This document shows positions 25,884-38,100 of a DNA stretch of 64,000 bases, piece after piece (position 1 is the first letter of the stretch; every line of letters starts with the position of its first letter). A program made the translations under genes and the position numbers. The notes beneath the pieces are model-generated. The model worked only from the letters and a program-made list of their open reading frames with translations. It searched no databases and was not told the origin of the DNA. This DNA is from Rosellinia necatrix (Eukaryota; Ascomycota; Sordariomycetes; Xylariales; Xylariaceae): positions 3,038,001 through 3,102,000 of the forward strand of contig JAGYVD010000001.1 in the NCBI GenBank assembly GCA_021209875.1, in the 5' to 3' direction.

Positions 25884-27099
25884 TCATGATTATAACTGTA
25901 TAATAACTATGTAATAACGAATTGATTATGAAGGATTTAGGAAGCTGTCAAATGATAATACGCATAACAACCAACCTTGTTCAAATTTCACATACACAAC
26001 GTGTATGTATTAGAAAACCTCATCTGGGACAAAAGGGGTAGTGATCGCCCCACAATCCAATATCGCTTGGAAAGAAAGGGGAAGAGATAAAAACAAAACA
26101 ATTTTGCAGGTAGGAAAATGTATGATGGATTAGTAGGACCGATAGCAACATGGAGCTCTGGCAGCAATGAGGAAAGGAAAAAGCGGTCAAAGAACGTCGA
26201 ACCAGTCGGACCACCGCATACCTATAATCAGTTAGCGGACAACTCGGTGCCGAGTGGTCAATATTGCAAGTGAATATTGGTCATCCTATGAAAAGGTAGA
26301 CGATGTAAGGCGGCATAGGACAAAGGGAGAGCTACCACATGCCAAAGCATTCGGTTCTTGAGCAATATATAGATGGTTGATGTATACCTTAAAACCCCGT
26401 CAGCCTTCCCAGTGGCCACTTCTCTTGTCGTGGCCTGCCGACCCTAATATCAAGGAACGTCCTGCTGGATATCTAATGCCGCGCGCTAAAATCCATCTTG
26501 AAGATCATCGCTCCGAGGGACGCCTAAAATCATATCTAGCTAGGCCCCTTTTCGACGGGGCCCAAATATCAGGAGTGGCGCTTGGGCTACCTTGGTTCCT
26601 ACACTATCTAGCAGGACGCCACCGTTGTCGATCTATGGTCGATCTTGCACGGCAAATCTGGGTGTACCTCGATATCGACGACGCCATTAATTAGTAATTT
26701 GGACCGGGCTTCCTCCTGGCGAGAGGTATCTACAGAAGTAATTAGTTAGGTTAGTACACATGAGGATTCAGGGATTATGCACGACGGAAGTCCCATGCAC
26801 GATGTTCGGTCGCCAAAAGGAGAAGGAGGTGAACAAAAAAATATAGATGGTCCGTGCATCCACACGCCTGTCTGTGACATGAGGTAAGCAAGAAGCATGC
26901 GGAGAGGGTTTCCGGAACCGTCTATCCGCCAACCCGTCGCGCGGGGGCAGATGGACGGGCTCGGCTTCCCCCTCCAGGATACGCCCAAGCGAGCCAGTAC
27001 TGGGTAGGTAAACCGTAAGTAAGCAAGTGAGCAAAGCAAGGAGATAAAATCCGGGGCCATAACATACATACATAACAGAACCAGAAAAAAACGATAACG
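25884..27099. other. Intergenic region, no gene seen
   Basis: Open reading frames here (forward 26377-26694, reverse 26020-26214) have no recognisable product. The last part should hold the promoter and leader of the M81 gene, whose ATG at 27100 follows an A-rich leader. A large reverse frame (26746-28584) that runs into this region is antisense to the M81 gene and is not considered real. Confidence 0.55.
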
Positions 27100-28689
27100 A
27101 TGGCGCCGCCGGCTCGCCGTCCCGTCATCGCCGTCGCCGGCCTGTCGTGCGAGACGTCGACGTTCTCGGCGTCGCGGACGACGGCGTCGGCCTTCCACCC
27201 GCGGCGGGGGGACGCCGAGGTCGCGGCCAAGTACGCCTTCATCGGGCCGGGGTCGGCGCTCGGGGACGCGGCGGTGTGGCGCGGGGCGCTGATCGGGCAC
27301 GCGCTGCCGGGGGGCGTGGTGACGGCGGCGGCATTCGAGGCGCTCGCGGCCGAGATCGAGCGGCGTCTGGCGGACATAGTGGCGGCAGCGGAGTCGGAGG
27401 CGGAGCCGGCCGGGGGGCGGCTCGACGGGCTGTGGTTCGACATCCACGGCGCCATGTGCGTCGAGGGCCTCGACGACGCCGAGGCCGAGCTGCTGCGCCG
27501 CGTGCGCGCCGTCGTCGGCCCCGACGTCCTCGTCTCCGCGTCCATGGACCTCCACGGCAACGTCTCGCGCGCGCTCGCCCACCAGGCCGACCTGCTGACC
27601 TGCTACCGCACGGCGCCGCACGTCGACGTCGCCGAGACCAAGGAGCGCGCCTGCCGGAACCTGCTGGCCCTGATCGCGCGCCGGGACGCTGCGGGCGAGG
27701 GGGGAGAGGGCGGGGCCGCCGCCGTCGCCTTCCGCCCCTACAAGGCCTGGATACCGCTTCCCGTGCTGCTGCCTGGCGAGCAGACGTCGACACGTGACGA
27801 GCCGGCCGCGCGCATCTACGCCGCCGTCCCCGCCGTCGCGGCCGCCGAGGGCATCGTCGACGCCGCCGTCTGGGTCGGGTACGCGTGGGCCGACGAGCCG
27901 CGCAACCGGGCCGCCGTGGTCGTCACGGGCTGGGACCGAGCGGCCGCGTCGCGCGGCGCCGAGGCGCTCGCCCGCGCCTTCTGGGACGCGCGCCGGGAGT
28001 TCAGGTTCGTCGCGCCGACCGGGTCCTTCGCCGCCTGCCTCGACGCCGCCCTGCGGTCGGACAGGCGCCCGTACTTCGTCTCCGACTCGGGCGACAACCC
28101 GACCGCCGGCGGCTCCGGCGACGTGACGTGGGGGCTCACGCAGTTGCTCGCGCGGCCCGAGTTCAGACACGAATCGGGACCCGTCGTGATCTACGCCAGC
28201 GTGCCCGGCCGGGAGGCGGTCGAGAAGGCGGTCGAGGCGGGCGTGGGCGCCGTCGTCACGGTCACGGCTGGTGCCGAAATAGACAGCATTCACGCCGGGC
28301 CGCTGACCATGACCGGGAGAGTCCATTCCATCAAGCACGGGGACCGCCATGCGGATATCGAAGTCGTGTTGCAGGTGGGCAGTGTCTATGCTATTCTCAC
28401 CAAACTGCGGAAGCCTTATCACCTCGAACGCGACTTCACCGACCTTGATCTCACCCCCAGGGCGGCCGATATCGTTATTGTCAAGATTGGATACTTGGAG
28501 CCCGAGCTCTACGACATGGCAAAGGATTGGATGCTTGGCCTCACGCCGGGCGGCGTCAACCAGGACCTGGTGCAGCTTGGCCACAAGCGCATCTTGAGAC
28601 CAATGTGGCCTTTCGATCGCGATTTCGAAGAGCCTGATCTCTCTAGTAGAATTGTTGAGATGTCTAACGAGAAACTTGCTATTCTTTGA
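27100..28689 (+). CDS. M81/MlrC-like metallopeptidase (microcystinase C family)
   Basis: A single exon of 529 aa. The N-terminal M81 (DUF1485) domain carries the expected metal-site motifs: DIHGAM (residues 114-119), MDLHGN (149-154) and TAPHVD (171-176). The C-terminal MlrC domain includes DSGDNPTAGGSGD (about 329-341) and ends near residue 525. Bacterial MlrC cleaves linearised microcystin peptides; fungal members are widespread but mostly uncharacterised, so a zinc hydrolase acting on small peptides or amides is the safe call. No signal peptide or membrane segment is seen, so it is probably cytosolic. It is convergent with the PKS-NRPS gene, stop to stop about 420 bp apart. The first 1150 bp are extremely GC-rich, and the last 430 bp are not. 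Confidence 0.87.
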   Translation: MAPPARRPVIAVAGLSCETSTFSASRTTASAFHPRRGDAEVAAKYAFIGPGSALGDAAVWRGALIGHALPGGVVTAAAFEALAAEIERRLADIVAAAESEAEPAGGRLDGLWFDIHGAMCVEGLDDAEAELLRRVRAVVGPDVLVSASMDLHGNVSRALAHQADLLTCYRTAPHVDVAETKERACRNLLALIARRDAAGEGGEGGAAAVAFRPYKAWIPLPVLLPGEQTSTRDEPAARIYAAVPAVAAAEGIVDAAVWVGYAWADEPRNRAAVVVTGWDRAAASRGAEALARAFWDARREFRFVAPTGSFAACLDAALRSDRRPYFVSDSGDNPTAGGSGDVTWGLTQLLARPEFRHESGPVVIYASVPGREAVEKAVEAGVGAVVTVTAGAEIDSIHAGPLTMTGRVHSIKHGDRHADIEVVLQVGSVYAILTKLRKPYHLERDFTDLDLTPRAADIVIVKIGYLEPELYDMAKDWMLGLTPGGVNQDLVQLGHKRILRPMWPFDRDFEEPDLSSRIVEMSNEKLAIL

Positions 28690-28913
28690 GCAAGGGGGCG
28701 AGAGGGCAAGCTATGCATTTCAACACTAAGTCGATGTAATGGCAAACCCCAGTTATACATGCCGTAATGGAAATCGATAAAATCCTATATCGCCTCTATC
28801 GTATGGCACCCACCCCGCTGTTGGTTTCAAAGACACAAACCTGCCCCCAGGGACTTCTCTCTGGTTTCTCCCCTTACACTTTCGCAGAAATCCCTACTCA
28901 AAACACAATGAAC

Positions 28914-28949
28914 ATAACACACATACACACATACACACATACACACACG
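28914..28949. repeat. (CACATA)n microsatellite
   Basis: A CA-rich tract of ACACAT-type units lies in the short convergent gap between the M81 gene and the PKS-NRPS gene. It may fall in the 3' untranslated regions. No function is evident. Confidence 0.85.
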
Positions 28950-29107
28950 TAGTAGCTTACAGTTAAATACAATCGTAAAAGGTTTCTTAGGGAGGAGAAA
29001 TAAAAAGCAAAAAACAAAAATTCGAGTTAAATAGGGAATCCACATGGTGTAAAACATGATCCCCCCCCCGGATCCTCCATAGAAAGCGCACAATAGCTAT
29101 ACCCTAC

Positions 29108-32100
29108 CTAGCAATGACGGGGAGCACCATTTTGCCCCTGCCGTCGCCGAACGCGGCGAAGAACTCGTCGACGAGCGGGTGCAGGCCCCTTGCGCGCGCG
29201 GCAGCCAACCAGTCCCCCCATCTCGAGCTCATCGATGGGCGCCCCAGCCTCGCCCTCGAGATAGGCCCGGAGCTCCTCGGGCGAGACCTTTACGTCGTTG
29301 CAGTGGTTGATGAACCGCGCGCCCGCGACCTGGCTCGCGCACCGCTCTTGCGCCGTCGACTTGCCGGTCGCGGATTCGATGGCCGAGGCGACAATATTTC
29401 GCGCCACGTCGTGCACCGTGACGAAGTCCCACTTGCCGACAACGTCCTTCGCGGGTATATGCGGCAGCGCGCGCAGCAGTAGGGAGTATTTCGTCAGCAT
29501 GCCCATCGCGTCGAGCTCGGATGCGTCGTCGCCGACGACGTGGGCGAGGCGGTGCACGTAGGCCGGTAGCTCGTTGTTCGCCGCCGCCCCGTCGAGTAGC
29601 ATCTCGCTGACCCACTTGCTGGCCGCGTACCCGTCTACTGAGTTGAGCAGCTCGGGGATGGCCGGCGAGGCGGCCACCTCGAGGAGAGGCTCGTCGGCGT
29701 GTTGTTCAATCACCTTGGCGACGGAGGCGGTTGATACGTAATGAACAGGCACTCGACGCGGGATGGCCATTTCGCAGAGCTTGCGCGTCGACACGACGTT
29801 GGCGCGGCGCAGAGATTGATAGGTCTTCAACAAGGATACATCGGCGCCGTTGTGGATGATGATATCGACGTGTTCCGCTATAGAGAGAAGCTCGGAGTCG
29901 GGCAGGCCGAAGCCAAGGGTCGAGAGGTCCCCGGTGTGCTCGATGATTTTTTCGCTTTGCATTGGAAGACGACGCGGTTTCCCTGATGCGTCGGGACGTA
30001 TTGCTAGGCAATGAACTTGGGCTATTCTAGCATCTTGGATTAGATGAGACAGTAGGTGCCTTCCAATGAATCCTGAGGCACCTGTCAAGACGACTTTGAG
30101 GCCTTTGCTTCCATTCGCGAGTCTATAGGTAGAGAAGGATGACGTAGGCCTGGGATGAGGAAGCCCATCGGCCATGCTTGCAATCTCAAGGTCCCAATCT
30201 ATCGTCTGCTGAGTGGTTCTGGGTTTCAAGAATGATGCCGTTTCCGGTTCGGTGGCAGCCCCTTGGGGTGTTGATGCTGCAGTGGCGAGTAAAGTAGCCA
30301 TGCTGCTTAGTGTACTAGAATGAAACAGATCCGGCATGGAAACATTGATGCCGAATTGGGTCGAAATAAGGGACTTGAGTTTGATTATTAGGATCGAACT
30401 ACCGCCGACCTCGAAAAAGTCGGAAGTGGGTTGAATCGCCGGACTCTTGCGATCGCCGTGCGAAACGCTTATCCTTTGAGTCGAGAGTACCTCCTCCCAG
30501 ACTTCCTTCATAGACTGCTCCCAAGAGTTCAACTTTTGGGTCACCACCCAATGATTGTTTGAGCTTACGGCCTCAGGTATAGGCAATTCGTCAACAGCGC
30601 GCCTGTCGGTCTTTCCGTTGGGAGTAGACGGGATTCGTTGTACCGGTACTAGAAACCTTGGCTTCATGAACGGGGGGAGCGGGAGGTTGGACCGGAGCCC
30701 CTGTAAGAAATCAGACTTGTCTCTAGTAAACTCCGCCGCGAAGACGACGAATGCAACCAAGGTCCCAGAGGGCTGACTGGGTCTCCAAGAAGCAGCAGCA
30801 TTCACCAGCTCGCCGTTGGATGCGTGCACTATGGCGTTAGCTATCTCGTCTAGCTCGACTCGAATACCGTGGATCTTAACTTGGCTGTCTCCATCTAGCC
30901 GTCCCAGTACTTGTAGTGTGCCATCCGGAAGAAGCCTGCCATAATCGCCAGAGCGATAGATCCTAACTGTGTCCCTTCGGGTGAATTTCTTGAGTGATTC
31001 TTCTGGCCGATCGAGATATTTGAGGCCGACACCTCTTCCGGTGATACAGATTTCTCCAGGAAACCCGATAGGCAGGATATTCATATTGGCGTCTGTAATT
31101 TCTAGGCCATAGTTCGGCGACGGGCGAAGGTAATCGCTATAGTTGCCCTGCATGTCACCTGACTCCCGGTACGGCACGATCCCTCTAGCGCACGCCAACG
31201 TGATTTCGGCTGGTCCGTAAACGTTAACAAGCTGTAATGAATCACAGTCAAGCTTGCCGAAGGCTTTGCGTAGCTCTCGGCCCAGCTTCTCGCCACCTGA
31301 CATAGCATAACGCCATGACCGTGTCTTCGTAAGGATATGGTGTCCATAATTGAGCAATGTTAAATACTCGGATGGCACGAAGTGTGTTAGAGTAACCCGG
31401 TTTTTGACCATAAGATCAGCTATGTGCGTTGGATCGCCTCGCCCAGCTTTACCAACCATAACTATTGTACCTCCGCTGCATAGTGCCAGGAATATTTGAT
31501 CTAGCATTAGATCAAAACCTAGTGGGCTATGTTGAAGTGTCGTTTCACGCCCAAGGTTAAGCGTAATAGTTGTGCCATATATTTGGTTTGTTAGTCCCCC
31601 ATGTGTCAACACGACGCCCTTTGGCACACCCGTGGAACCACTTGTGTATAATATCATCGCAGGTTGAGCGCTTCTATCGTGTTTTTCTACCCCATTCTGA
31701 TACGAAATTTTATGAATGACATCGTCATTACTATTCATTTCGTCAAGGTTGATCAACTGTACAGATTCCATGTCCGTGGCAACTTGCTGTGCCAGCTGCT
31801 TTGTCGCGTTATGGCAAATCAGCACCCGAGGCTGACTCTCTCTAACGACAGCACGAAGCCGCTGATGGTGATTGCGCGCATCTAGTGGAATCCAAACCAA
31901 ATCCGATCGTAGAATTGCAAGAATACAACAAATAGCGTCGGCAACAGGATCAAGCAGCATGGCCACGTGTGAGCCGCTTCTAAGTGAAGGCGAGACCATT
32001 CGCAGCTCGCGCGCTATTTGAAATGTTCTGTTTTTCATCTTTGCATACGTGAATTCTTGGCCTTGCTCATCTTTGATCGCAATATCCCCCGGTAGCTTGG

Positions 32101-35100
32101 CGGCCACCTCATCGACGCGATCTGTGAGGGTGCCATTCCATGGCACCTCGACATTAATTCCGCGACCAAGTTTAACCACCTCCTCCACATCGATATCATT
32201 AGATAAGGGACACCTGCTAACTTGACAAGAAGGATCTTGGACGAGCGCCTCTAGGGCACGAGTGTACCATTTCAATAAGAGCGTACCGTCAGATGCCTCG
32301 TACAGGCTTCGCTGCGTGATGAAAGAAACGAATGTCCAGTCCGACGTCGATGCGACATTAAGGAGTATGTCGTAAGGGTTGCCCCCAGGGACGGCGCCAT
32401 CCCACTGAATCTTACCATCGCTTCCAAAATCGGTTTCATTCAAGGGAGCTTTACGGTAGTTGATAGCAACTTGGAACAAGGGGTTGTGATTGCTTGATCT
32501 AGAAAGCCCCAACTCGTTAATAACCATGTCGATAGGCGCACGAGAATGGGTTATGGCAGCCAAAACAGCGTCTCGCGATCTCCTCGCCACCACCTCGAAA
32601 GGTTCGGAATGTTCGAGCATAATTCTCGCCGGAAGCATATTTAGAAAGTATCCTGTAGTTCTCATTTCAGCTTGTTCAGTCCTGTTTGCATCCACAATCC
32701 CAATGGCGACATCTTTGATATCCAGGCAGCGGCTGAGAAACGTTGCCAGAGCCGCGAAATAAAAATGGAATGCAGTGACACCCACACCGGATGCTGCCTT
32801 CTCTACAAGCTTTGACATGCTTCTCGGGAGCCTAACATCGCATGTGTTGATCCCGTAATCCCTAACGGTTGGGCGGGTTTTGAGCTTGGCAAATGGAAAA
32901 AGAGGCAGCGGCTCTGGTATAGTGTTATAGGTATTCTTCCAAAAATCAAGATCAGCTTGAAGATTGTCACGTGTCAATGACTTCAGTTGGTTTCTTGTCA
33001 TGTCTATAGCCTGCGGTGTTCCCGGGGTGATGGGCAAACTATTTAGGCGTTTTGAGTACGCCTTCGCGAGGTCCGCAATAAATACGCTCCAACTAATTCC
33101 GTCCAGTGCAATATGGTGATGAGAAAAGAGTATAGAATGGAGAGTAGATGAATGCGACAGAACCATCACTTTCATAACTATGCCGTTCTCTATTTCGAAC
33201 TTGAAATCTTTGACAGCATCAATTTCTGTCTGCATCTCGCTTATTCCAGATGCTTCTCTATGCACCAGTATGACCTGAGGTTCGGAAAGTACAGCTTGTA
33301 CCGGGCGAGCAGAGGACACATCCATAAAATAAGCGCTTCTCATTGCCTCATGTCGCTTACAAGCTACCCAGAGGGCCTTGCGTAGTCGTGCGATATCCAG
33401 CTGGCCGTGAAAATATCCAGAGTATGCCACATTATACGCGTTGTTTTGCAAATATTCGTGCAAAAAATACAGCTGGGCTTGAGCGTGCGACATATCACCC
33501 ACTCTCTCGTATTCAGTGCCGGAACTTAATTGAAGCCCGTTCCTTTCCAGTGTCTGGCTTGATGGCGGAGTATGTGACAGTATATGGGATTCTGGAGTAT
33601 TGACTGGAATATCATTCTCGTTAAGCTCCTGTGTAGCATGAAATTTGTGAACATTACTTGAACCATTTGAATATGCTATCAACCGGGTAGCCGCATCGGG
33701 GGGTTTGGTATTGGCGCCTACGGCCTCTTCATTTGGCTGACTATCATGGCTATTGCTCCATGGCCGCAGTGAACCAGGTAGTTTGCCTAGAATATCGTGG
33801 CATATATCTTGCAAAGAGGAGCCGCTCAAAAATTTCAAGATTGGCACGTCAACTTCCAATATCTTTAGTAGCCATGAGCGGACCTCGACAGCCACCAGTG
33901 AATCGACACCCAGACCAATTAGCCCAACTTGTTCATCGACGTTTTCGCTAGGTGAGCCGATGGCTAAACCTACTCGGTGGGAAATAGCCGATTTCAAGAT
34001 AGACAGAGATTCATCGCTACTGCTGGCCATCTTCAGACGACTTTGGATTGTTTGAGTGGACTGTTGAGGGTTTTTATCTTGGTCTTCTCTGCTCATTTCA
34101 TCCCCTTTAATGCGACAATGCCAAAACCTAGGGATAGCTCGCCACGGGGTATCAATCTCTGATCCAAGTCCAGCAATAACTTCTGGGCTGAGACCAGATT
34201 CGGGGCGACCCGAGAGCACTGCCTGAGCAAATATCTCATGGAACTCAGGCTCTGGGATTGCAGGTAAATCGTCTTGGCGAAATCGGGCCTCGACGGTCGG
34301 TCCCGCCTGTCCATGTATGAAACCGACACCGAGCAGCATACCAAAATGCATTACTGAAGCGGCTAGACCTCTCTTGCGTCTTTTAACAGCCAGGGTGGTC
34401 ATGAACAAATTGGCTGCATTGTAGCTAGACTGCGCTGGCTTACCGACTATGCTTGCGATTGACGAGAATAGAATGAAGAAATCTAGAGGCGTTGAGAAGA
34501 ATAAGTCATCAAGGTTCTGAGAACCGACCACCTTCGGCTTGAAGACTGCTTCGAGATCCGAAAAAGACATGCTGTCAAAGGGGTGATCGCGAACAACCAG
34601 AGCAGCATTAGCTACTCCGGCGATTGGAGGCATAGATGAAGTGATTTCTTGGTGAACATTTTTCAAGTTTTCAATGTTTGCAACATCAAGGGAAAACGTC
34701 CGGACCACTATGCCCTTCCGTTCAAGATGTGCCATCATTGCTGGAGGCACATTGGGATTTCGACTAGCGATGGCGAGAAATTTAGCACCATGATCTGCCA
34801 TCCAGTTGCAGAGAGATAATCCAACATCACCCGCAAGTCCAATAAGGAAATAAGTTTTCTGATCCTGGAAAAGTTGAGCAGTCGATGCTGGCGTCATCTG
34901 TATCTGAGTAAATGGTACGTCTGCCCATGAAATGATTGTCGTAACTGGTGTTACTTCGGGTTGTGCATGCACATGATCGATTTTCACGACTTCTTTTTGT
35001 ACCAGCTGGCCATATTCGCGAAATAGGTTTGGCTGGGTATAGATACCCTCTAATATCCGAATGAGACTGGATTTATCGTACCGTAGATCAAAATTTTGAT

Positions 35101-38100
35101 GTACACTGGCTTGGTATATTCCTTTATGGATCTCCATTTCCCCACTGGGAAAGGACGCCGCGAATGCCGCAGGCGCGATGCTGGTTTCTGCCCCCATGTC
35201 GATAAACCGCCTTGTGTTCCGAGGAACCAAATTTTCGAACCTACGTTCCGCAACCCTCGGGTGGATGTACGTCGCTTTCCTGGCAGATACTAGACTGGAT
35301 GAGATGTTGCTTGTAGTTAAGAAAATGGACACGGCCTTGTCAATGGCTTGTTGGTCCACGATTTCGGCTATTGTATCATCGACGTTGTGAATCCAAACCG
35401 TCCCATTACAACTTGATAGGAGGCTTTCGCAGATCAAGACCGTTAAAGTATACGCTAAAATTTCATTTGTGTTGGCGTCCACCTCGCAGGGGAAGGTAAG
35501 ACCAGGGGCCGCCTCAACCACTGAGCTGTTAGTATCGGACACTGTCAAGACAGTCTTCTTCGTGTCTTCCGAAATACCTACGCACAGGTAAAATGGCTGA
35601 TTCTCGTCCGAACAGGAAAAGCGGATCATAGAGGATGATAAGACCTGGACTGAACCTGAACACCCGGGCTTTGGGCCGGTACTGATTTCCCCGATAATAA
35701 TTTCATCACCCCGAGCAGCCACACCGACAGTATTTGAGGTGAAAGATGCAGATCTCGTGATTTTCCGCCGTGAAGAATTGAAGCTATCGTTGAGGGATTT
35801 ATCAGGGATTACCCTCGGAATGAGGATCGCTCCATCCTCGACAGCCACTTCTGTCTCATTTGCCCAGAGCATACTACCGGAGCCCGGAGTATCTATGCAA
35901 ACCATCTGAAGAAGCATCTCGGATAGAAGCACAGCGTTTGCTTGTGCCTTATGAAGCTGTATATCGTCAAAGTCGACAAATTTGAGTCGAAGATGAGCTA
36001 ATTCTCGAGAAGCGGAGCGGCCAATACCGACCGTGATATTGGCGTACGGATCGCTATCACGACTGCCCCGAGTAGCCCACAGCATGTATTTGGCCTCTCT
36101 AAATAAGGACTGCATGGCGGAGACGCGTTGATGGTTCATCCGCTTGAAAGCGGCCTCGTCTAGCTCAGAAAGGCAAATCACGGCGCTTCCATACTGCAAA
36201 TCGCTCCCCAGGAGGCGATCTAGGCTACCAATCACAGTTATATGTTCTGCGAATGGCCTTAAAAGCAATTGTATCTTCGCCGCCGTTTTAGATGTTGCCA
36301 AAGTATCGCCGCCGATGATAACCAACGTTCCGATACGCGCTATATCGCGTGCCAGAGTGATTGGTTCTCTCAAAGCGCTGATTTGGTCATCTAAAGCTTG
36401 ACTTATCATGACAGAAAAGGTATGTAGAGAATTAGACTTAAAGTCTCTGAAAGCGTGGTCGACCCCTGAGAAATTACTGTCGCTCAGTGCTCTGTTCCAT
36501 TGCGCTTCGGTTAGTGTTGGGCGCTCGCTTCGGCCATCTTCGTGGCCGAGCCACCAACCTGGCAAGCAGGAGAATAAAAACGGGATGCGCAATGAAATAG
36601 GATTAGTGATTTCGAGCAATATCAAGTAGCCACCTGGGCGCAATAGCTTCCGACAATGCTGCAAGGTTTGGGCGATAGACTTCGTCGCGTGGATGACGTG
36701 GGCTGCGATGACGACATCATATGAATTGGCTTGGAACCCCTGATCGACTGGTGATCGCTCAATGTCGAGAACTTGAAACCTCAAAAGTGATTTATGAGTG
36801 GCAAACCGAACCTGCGCTGCAGGGAAATATCCCGGTGATATGTCGGTGAAAGTATAATCTTCAAGTCTGGAACCCAGATGTTGCAACGCGATAGATGTAG
36901 AGCCACCAGTGCCAGCACCGATCTCAAGAACTTTGAGTTTGGGATATTGGTGTACAATCTGATCCAAAAGTGCTCCGAGCTGGCCGTTTGTCTCAGGGAC
37001 TCCAAACCCCTCTGAATACAGCTTTTCAAGCATGCCGTCGGTTCGGAGTACCTGCAGCGCCGACTCAGAACCTCGTAGTATAGCAGGAAGTCTTGATCCC
37101 AGGTGATGTATGAGATCAAGGTCAATCAGCTCATCAATCTGTTGTTCCCTGAGTTTATTTATCGACTCGAGTGTGTCCATGTCCCACTCTGGTCTCCAGT
37201 GGCCTTGCCGCCCAAGTGGAGGTGCTACACTCTTATGAGCCCAGTCCATGAGGAATTTGAAATGCCACTCAGGCGATAATATTTCATTCCGTGCAACCTC
37301 TTTAAGAACCCTATTAAGATAGAAGTATGCCGTCCTCTCACATGTCTCGTATAGCTTGTTGTGTGGTGTCAATAATGTGCGCGTGGGGGACACCTCAGGT
37401 AACTCGACGAGTGATGTCAAATCCCTCTTCCAGATAGTTTTCCAAAACATAGGTCGATCATTCAACATATTCGGGACTTCTAACGAAGATAGAACGATTC
37501 CTTCTGCCTGAATTTCAGCGCAACCATCTCCAGCGCAGAACACATCAATATCACCACATATGGCGCGTGCAGATGATTGTGTAAGATAGCAATCAGCTAC
37601 AAGCCTTGAGTTTGTGCAGCTACCCATTTCCCGGCAAGAGTTCATATTGAATCGAACTCTTCGAAAACTCTTCGGCAGGTAAGTCGTCCAAACTCGCCCA
37701 TCTCCGGGGTACGAAAACGCAGCGTATAAGCCTTGTAGAATAGTATCTAGCGTTCCGGGGTGGATTTGGTAGGAATCAGATGGGGCACGAGTGGTGGTAA
37801 CTGTAGCAAGATTCAGTCTCCTCTTGATTGACTCAAGTATGAAAGGCTCCGAATATTGAAGCCCGACCTTATCCATCCAAAAATAGAACCGATCTGTATC
37901 GACATCCGTCATAGGGAGGACGGGAATGATCCTATTTGGTAAAAGGTTTTCAATAGCGGGACCTAATTCGACAAGAACCCTACCAGTGACCACTTCCTTG
38001 TCAAATTCAGGAGTAGATGCATCGGCATTCCGACAGCGGCAAAAAAACTCAGCTGTCTTATTTGAGAGGCCTCCATCAAGCGCTCGAATGGTGAATTCCA

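Noticed and set aside
27100..28250. Recent bacterial transfer of the M81 gene
   Set aside because: The gene is intronless and GC-rich in its first part, but fungi widely carry this family, and similar GC-rich blocks occur in clearly fungal genes of this window.
26746..28584. 612-codon open frame antisense to the M81 gene
   Set aside because: It is a by-product of the very GC-rich M81 coding sequence. Its translation is Arg/Pro/Gly-rich without motifs, while the sense frame matches a known family end to end.
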